From an uncultured Altererythrobacter sp. (GTDB lineage: Bacteria; Pseudomonadota; Alphaproteobacteria; Sphingomonadales; Sphingomonadaceae), in contig CALFEA010000036.1 of the NCBI GenBank assembly GCA_937950385.1, positions 1 to 6,502 on the forward strand: a stretch of 6,502 bases of DNA. Direction: 5' to 3'. Position 1 is the first letter of the stretch, and each line of letters begins with the position of its first letter. A program made the position numbers and the translations under genes. Shown here piece after piece: positions 1-3,592 of the stretch. The notes beneath the pieces are model-generated. The model searched no databases. It saw only the letters and a program-made list of their open reading frames with translations, and was not told where the DNA came from.

Positions 1-735
1 ATTTACTCCCGCTGGCGACGCTGACACGCCGAAGCCTTCAGGGGCGGCAACAGCATTGGCATCATTGCCAACGAGAACATTACCCTCAACAACCTCGGTT
101 ACACCCAAGCCGCCGCTAGGCGTATAGCCAACTCGAAATTCCGTCCCGCGAACAGCAGTGACCGCCACAGGCGTGCCCACACGGTAGCGCTCTTGCGCCT
201 TCAGTTTTGGAGCAGCAATATTGCTTCGACCCTCAAGTACTTTAACCTGAATATCCACCAAGCCATTGATAAGATAACGCCTTGCATCAACAAACCGTGC
301 GCGCGAATTGGATGGAAGGGAAAGGCGTGAATTGCCATATCCAGCGATAGAGAGGAAGCCATTGCGCCCTGTGCGAATGACATCACCCTCTAGAATCTGC
401 CGCCCTCTCTTGAGCGCAAACTCCTTGCCCTTAACTTGTACAAACACTGGCCCAGAGGCTGAGCGCACGCGCATATCGACAGGCTTAAAGCGCAGATAAC
501 GGCGCGGAATTTTGATCTTTGTCCCCACCGGGATCCGGCGAGCATCGGCGATACCATTGATCCTCAGCACGTCTTTAACCGCTGACCGGCTGGCGAAATA
601 TCTCGCTGCAAGCTTGTTCAGCGTATCGCCGCGAGCCATGGTGTAATTTACATTACCCTCGGGAGCTGCAGCCAAGGGCGAGCTCATTGTCAGCGCCAAA
701 ATACTCGCCAAACCGAATGATGTGCGTTTCAACAT
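1..735 (-). CDS. Exported LysM-FecR domain protein, partial (C-terminus beyond window)
   Basis: The frame is open from the ATG at 735-733 to the window edge, giving 245 residues with no stop. The start is supported by AGAAAGGA (749 to 742), 6 nt upstream. Residues 1-24 form a Sec signal peptide: basic MLKR, a hydrophobic core, then SPLAAA before PEG. Residues about 30-77 are a LysM domain (YTMARGDTLNKLAARYF, then LRINGIADARRIPVGTKIKIP), a fold that binds peptidoglycan or other GlcNAc glycans. Residues about 95-203 match a FecR domain, with GDVIRTGRNGF (117-127), a middle SRLSLPSNSRARF and the hallmark AVRGTEFRVG (194-203). No N-terminal cytoplasmic anti-sigma part is present, so this is not a classical FecR regulator. 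It is probably a periplasmic cell-wall-associated sensor or scaffold. It is transcribed away from the four-gene surface-protein operon and shares its control region. Domain calls are strong; the role is inferred. Confidence 0.9.
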   Translation of the reverse strand, partial: MLKRTSFGLASILALTMSSPLAAAPEGNVNYTMARGDTLNKLAARYFASRSAVKDVLRINGIADARRIPVGTKIKIPRRYLRFKPVDMRVRSASGPVFVQVKGKEFALKRGRQILEGDVIRTGRNGFLSIAGYGNSRLSLPSNSRARFVDARRYLINGLVDIQVKVLEGRSNIAAPKLKAQERYRVGTPVAVTAVRGTEFRVGYTPSGGLGVTEVVEGNVLVGNDANAVAAPEGFGVSASPAGVN

Positions 736-840
736 AGTTGATCCTTTCTCACAATTACCAAGAACCTACATTGCCTTGGCCGCTGGAGATAGGCTTAGCG
801 CCAATCTTCGCGCAATTTTACAAATTGGCTGCAAACTATC

Positions 841-902
841 GCACAGCCCCCTCGAATGCTTAACGCGAATGGCGCAGCCCCATCTTTTAGACGCCATTCG
901 AG
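841..902. repeat. Cluster of direct and inverted repeats, possible operator or alternative hairpins
   Basis: CGAATGGCG (866-874) and CGCCATTCG (892-900) form a perfect 9-bp inverted repeat around a 17-nt centre. A second left arm, CTCGAATG (851-858), is the exact complement of CATTCGAG (895-902), so two left arms compete for one right arm. GCACAGCCCC (841-850) and GCGCAGCCCC (872-881) are a direct repeat with one mismatch, 31 nt apart, about three helical turns. No T-run follows on either strand, so an intrinsic terminator is unlikely. Position between divergent genes suggests regulator binding sites. No known regulator motif is recognised. Confidence 0.45.
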
Positions 903-930
903 TTTACAACTTTTCACGAAAAACAGGCGT

Positions 931-960
931 TTGACCCGCAAATGCTAACGGTTCGATAAC
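931..960 (+). promoter_or_regulatory. Candidate sigma70-type promoter for the four-gene operon
   Basis: TTGACC (931-936, five of six consensus bases) is followed after 18 nt by GATAAC (955-960, four of six). Transcription would begin around 966-968, leaving a leader of roughly 15 nt before the ATG at 983 that still includes the AAGG ribosome binding site at 974-977. It is the best pair I see near the operon. The weak -10 and long spacer mean it could depend on an activator, or be wrong. Confidence 0.4.
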
Positions 961-982
961 CATTTTCGTCGATAAGGTAAGC

Positions 983-1960
983 ATGAAAACGCAGACAAAC
1001 CTTTACCTATCGCTCGCAGCCATGCCGCTGTTCCTTCTCATTGCCATGCCCGCGCAAGCTGCTGGCGTTAGTGCCGGCTCTTTAATCGAGAACACCGCCA
1101 CGGCCACTTATGATGATGGCAGCGGACCGCCTAAGACGGTCGATTCAAACACAGTCGTTTTGGCTGTAGACGAGTTGTTGGACGTGACAGTGACATCGCT
1201 CGACCCGGGCCCAATTGCGACGCAGCCGGGCGAGGAAGTGCTTACTTTTGAAATTACCAACACTGGTAACGGCCCTGAGGCCTACACACTGACAGCGAAC
1301 CCTGCTGTTGCTGGGAATGACTTTGACACAACCATCGACAACATTGCGGTCGATACAAACGGCAATGGCACTTATGATCCCGGTGTAGACACGATCCTCA
1401 CCGGTCCAGCCACCACTCCAGTATTGGCTGAAGATGAGAATATCACGGTCTTCGTTATTACCACTGTGCCTGCCGGCGTTGCGGACACAGATGAAAGTGA
1501 CGTTGAGCTGACAGCAGAGGCTGTTACCGGCACTGGCCCAGCAGGAACCACATTTGCAGGCGACGGCGTTAACGGCGTTGATGCCATTACCGGCCTTACA
1601 GAGGCCGACGATAGTGCAATTGGATCGCTGATCGCAGGGATCACAACCGTGGACTTGGTAAAAGCAGCCAGCGTTGTTGATCCGTTCGGCGGCACGAGCG
1701 CGGTACCAGGCTCGGTCGTCACATTTACACTGACCGCAACTGTCACTGGCTCTGGCTCAGTCGCTGATCTGGTGATCGACGATGCCATCCCCGCTGACAC
1801 ATCATACGTGCCTGGCACTCTGACACTGGATGGCGGCGCATTGACCGATGCGAGCGGCGATGATGCTGGAGAAGCCTCGGCCACCGACATTTCTGTTGAT
1901 GTGGGCACGGTTGCAGGCGGCTCAAGCCATGCAGTGACCTTCGATGTGACGATTGATTGA
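983..1960 (+). CDS. Exported acidic DUF11-like beta-sandwich protein, 325 aa
   Basis: The ATG at 983 has AAGG (974-977) 5 nt upstream. Residues 1-26 are a signal peptide ending AQA before AGVSAG. The mature protein opens with SLIENTATATY (33-43) and SNTVVLAVDE (55-64), a strand pair typical of the end of DUF11-type domains. An immunoglobulin-like region with TQPGEEVLTFEITNTG (80-95) follows. It contains an Asp-rich loop, DTNGNGTYDPGVD (124-136), resembling calcium-binding loops. A second beta-sandwich, about 220-325, has hallmark Lys227, Pro242-Gly243, Asp267 before Ile-Pro, DGG (283-285) and the final strand VTFDVTID. The chain stops there, short of the usual last strand. There is no Cys and no Arg, and only Lys51 and Lys227 are basic in the mature chain. 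It is collinear with the 341-aa protein encoded downstream. Probable surface or structural subunit; exact function unknown. Confidence 0.88.
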   Translation: MKTQTNLYLSLAAMPLFLLIAMPAQAAGVSAGSLIENTATATYDDGSGPPKTVDSNTVVLAVDELLDVTVTSLDPGPIATQPGEEVLTFEITNTGNGPEAYTLTANPAVAGNDFDTTIDNIAVDTNGNGTYDPGVDTILTGPATTPVLAEDENITVFVITTVPAGVADTDESDVELTAEAVTGTGPAGTTFAGDGVNGVDAITGLTEADDSAIGSLIAGITTVDLVKAASVVDPFGGTSAVPGSVVTFTLTATVTGSGSVADLVIDDAIPADTSYVPGTLTLDGGALTDASGDDAGEASATDISVDVGTVAGGSSHAVTFDVTID

Positions 1961-1973
1961 TGGGAAGAGAGAC

Positions 1974-1979
1974 AAAGGG
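1974..1979 (+). promoter_or_regulatory. Ribosome binding site fixing the start of the 158-aa gene
   Basis: AAAGGG lies 9 nt before the ATG at 1989. This favours that start over an in-frame TTG at 1953, which overlaps the previous gene and would place charged residues before the signal peptide. It also favours 1989 over the in-frame ATG at 2001, which would be 21 nt away. Confidence 0.65.
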
Positions 1980-1988
1980 TTGAGAGTT

Positions 1989-2465
1989 ATGACAAATATT
2001 ATGAAATCTATGATCGCGGCGATGGCCTTATTCGGCCTGGCCCTGCCAGCCGCAGCACAAGAGCAACCCATGTCTCTTGTCGGAGACGTGATGCTTGAGA
2101 AAGTTGAAACCAGTGACACTGGCGAGAGCAAGACCACCTTGGTTAAACCTGGCGTCATTGTTCCCGGGGATCGTCTGATTTTCGGCACTGATTATGCAAA
2201 TTCAGGAAGCGAGGCGGTCGAGAACTTCGTCGTCACCAACCCGCTGCCTACACCTGTGCGCCTCGCATCTGACGCTGATCCGGAACTGACTGTTTCGGTC
2301 GATGGCGGCGAAAGCTGGGGCACATTGAGCGCTCTGACTGTGACAAGCGAAGCCGGCGAGACCCGCGCTGCTACTCACGAAGACGTAACACATGTTCGAT
2401 GGACCCTCGCGGTTGTGAAACCAGGCGAAAAGGGCCGCGTCGAATATCCAGCTATCATTCGCTGA
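1989..2465 (+). CDS. Exported single-domain DUF11-like protein, 158 aa
   Basis: It starts 28 nt after the preceding stop, so co-transcription is likely. Residues 1-23 form a signal peptide (hydrophobic core IAAMALFGLALP, AAA before QEQP). The rest is one small beta-sandwich that lines up with the DUF11 domain of the large protein downstream: Lys38 in the first strand, VPGD (58-61), FGTDYANSG (65-73), VVTNPLP (81-87), VSVDGGESWG (102-111), DVTHVRWTL (132-140) and last strand RVEYPAIIR at the terminus. Unlike its two longer neighbours it lacks an N-terminal NTATATY-type strand, and like them it ends before the final DUF11 strand. It has no Cys and no lipobox, so it is probably a soluble periplasmic or surface partner. 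I recognise this as a recurring hypothetical family but know no experimentally assigned function. Confidence 0.87.
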   Translation: MTNIMKSMIAAMALFGLALPAAAQEQPMSLVGDVMLEKVETSDTGESKTTLVKPGVIVPGDRLIFGTDYANSGSEAVENFVVTNPLPTPVRLASDADPELTVSVDGGESWGTLSALTVTSEAGETRAATHEDVTHVRWTLAVVKPGEKGRVEYPAIIR

Positions 2466-2490
2466 AACACGCGAGAGATAAGTCGCCAAG

Positions 2491-2526
2491 GTTCTGCGGG
2501 CGGCAAGGGGAAGCGCAGAGCATTTT
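2491..2526 (+). terminator. Hairpin with short T-run, possible attenuator or processing site
   Basis: GTTCTGCG (2491-2498) can pair with CGCAGAGC (2514-2521) in an 8-bp stem with one G-U pair and a 15-nt loop. A run of four T (2523-2526) follows at once. The ribosome binding site of the next gene begins right after it, at 2527. The loop is long and the T-run short, so this would be leaky at most. It lies in the only sizeable gap inside the operon and could lower or uncouple expression of the downstream genes, or act as an RNA-stability element. Confidence 0.35.
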
Positions 2527-2540
2527 AGAGGACCAGTACC

Positions 2541-3566
2541 ATGAAACGCACTAAGCAATTGCTGGGTGCCGTGAGCGCGGTAGCGCTCGTCGGTCTCAGC
2601 ACAAGTCCTGCCTTTGCGGCAGGAACAACCGCTGGTGATTCCATTACGAACAACGTCTCGGTAGCCTATCAGGTTGGCGGCGTTGATCAGACGGAAGAAA
2701 CTGCTTCTGACACATTCGTCGTTGACCGCAAGGTTGACGTGGTTGTTGCAGAAGTCGGCGGTGCGTCGACATCGGTCTCACCTGGCGAAACCCAGGCTGC
2801 GATCACCTTTGACGTAACCAACTCATCGAACGATGTTGTCGATCTCGACCTTTCGGTCGATCAATCGTCAACTTCAGATGACTTCGACATCACCAACGTC
2901 CAATTCTACTTGGATGATGGCAACGGCGTGTTTGACGCAGGCGATACTCTGATCACCTATCTCGATGAGATGGCTGAAGATGAGACCCGTACTGTTCACG
3001 TTGTTGGCGATACTCCGCTTTCAGCTACGAACGGCGAAACCGCTGATGTTTCTCTTATCGCTGATGCCCATGCAGGCGGCGGTGCAGCAGCACTTGGCGC
3101 TGAGCTGACAGATACTACCGGTGGCGACACCGCTGGTGTTGATACAGTTCTTGCTGATGCAGCTGGCGATGTAGACCTCGCCAATGAGGGTGACCATTCT
3201 GATACTGACACATTCGTCGTTTCAGGTGCGAACATCACCGTTGCAAAATCAAGCAGCGTAGTAAGCGATCCGATCAATGGCACGACCAATCCGAAAGCCA
3301 TCCCTGGCGCGACGATTGAATATTGCATCACCGTGGCGAACGCTGCGGGCGCTGCAACCGCCACTGGCGTGAACGTGAACGACGTTCTGCCTGCCGACGT
3401 CACTTATGACGCTGGCTTTGGTATCTTTGTTGACGGCGATGCAAACTGCGCAAGCGGCGTTGCTGGCGGCAGCTACAATGCGGCTGACGCAGAAGTTGAC
3501 GGTGTCCTCAGTGACATTGCCGCTTCGATCACTCGCTCACTCTACTTCCGCGTCACGATCGATTGA
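2541..3566 (+). CDS. Exported acidic DUF11-like beta-sandwich protein, 341 aa
   Basis: The ATG at 2541 has AGAGGA (2527-2532) 8 nt upstream. Residues 1-26 are a signal peptide ending AFA before AGTTAG. The layout mirrors the 325-aa protein almost position for position: SITNNVSVAY (34-43, the other has its Tyr at 43 too), SDTFVVDR (56-63), SPGETQAAITFDVTNSS (80-96) and an Asp/Gly loop DDGNGVFDAGD (125-135) in the place of the other's calcium-type loop. The C-terminal sandwich, about 228-341, has Lys236, Pro255-Gly256, NDVLP (280-284), VDGD (297-300) and terminal strand YFRVTID. The two proteins are therefore paralogues despite low overall identity. This one has two cysteines, Cys262 and Cys303, both in the C-terminal sandwich, a plausible disulfide pair, and a few more basic residues. 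Likely an exported structural or adhesive subunit. Function is inferred only. Confidence 0.88.
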   Translation: MKRTKQLLGAVSAVALVGLSTSPAFAAGTTAGDSITNNVSVAYQVGGVDQTEETASDTFVVDRKVDVVVAEVGGASTSVSPGETQAAITFDVTNSSNDVVDLDLSVDQSSTSDDFDITNVQFYLDDGNGVFDAGDTLITYLDEMAEDETRTVHVVGDTPLSATNGETADVSLIADAHAGGGAAALGAELTDTTGGDTAGVDTVLADAAGDVDLANEGDHSDTDTFVVSGANITVAKSSSVVSDPINGTTNPKAIPGATIEYCITVANAAGAATATGVNVNDVLPADVTYDAGFGIFVDGDANCASGVAGGSYNAADAEVDGVLSDIAASITRSLYFRVTID

Positions 3567-3580
3567 TCTGAAGCAGAATT

Positions 3581-3585
3581 GAGAA
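3581..3585 (+). promoter_or_regulatory. Ribosome binding site supporting a GTG start
   Basis: GAGAA lies 7 nt before GTG at 3593. An in-frame TGA at 3569-3571 closes the frame upstream, and no ATG lies between that stop and 3593. The GTG is therefore the best start, and it gives an intact signal peptide. Confidence 0.6.
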
Positions 3586-3592
3586 CATTATA

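Larger units (their letters stand above)
736..982. promoter_or_regulatory. Divergent intergenic control region
   Basis: This 247-nt gap separates the start codons of the divergent LysM-FecR gene and the surface-protein operon, so it should hold promoters for both. For the plus strand a TTGACC/GATAAC pair is annotated separately. For the minus strand the best -10-like hexamer is TAAAAT (820 to 815), but no convincing -35 lies at the right distance, so that promoter is not resolved. The middle (841-902) is crowded with short direct and inverted repeats, also annotated separately. A 70-codon plus-strand frame crosses this gap but has no ribosome binding site or protein-like composition, and I do not call it a gene. 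Confidence 0.6.

Noticed and set aside
841..902. Intrinsic terminator
   Set aside because: The 9-bp inverted repeat has no T-run after it on either strand and lies between divergent starts, where no transcript should end.
722..934. Plus-strand 70-codon frame across the divergent gap
   Set aside because: No ribosome binding site, starts inside the LysM-FecR gene's signal-peptide region, and covers promoter and repeat sequence. Composition is not protein-like.
1352..1390. RTX (type I secretion) repeat
   Set aside because: Only one Asp/Gly loop per protein and no tandem GGxGxD nonapeptides. Clear Sec signal peptides argue against type I export.
1372..1908. Minus-strand 178-codon open frame inside the 325-aa gene
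   Set aside because: Low-complexity Ser/Thr/Val/Pro composition is the mirror image of the acidic repeat-like sense gene. No signal or start site is convincing.
1953..1988. TTG start extending the 158-aa protein by 12 residues
   Set aside because: It overlaps the previous gene and puts a charged stretch before a normal signal peptide. The ATG at 1989 has a well-placed AAAGGG.
2996..3403. Minus-strand 135-codon frame within the 341-aa gene
   Set aside because: Shadow of a strongly supported sense gene with signal peptide and domain landmarks.
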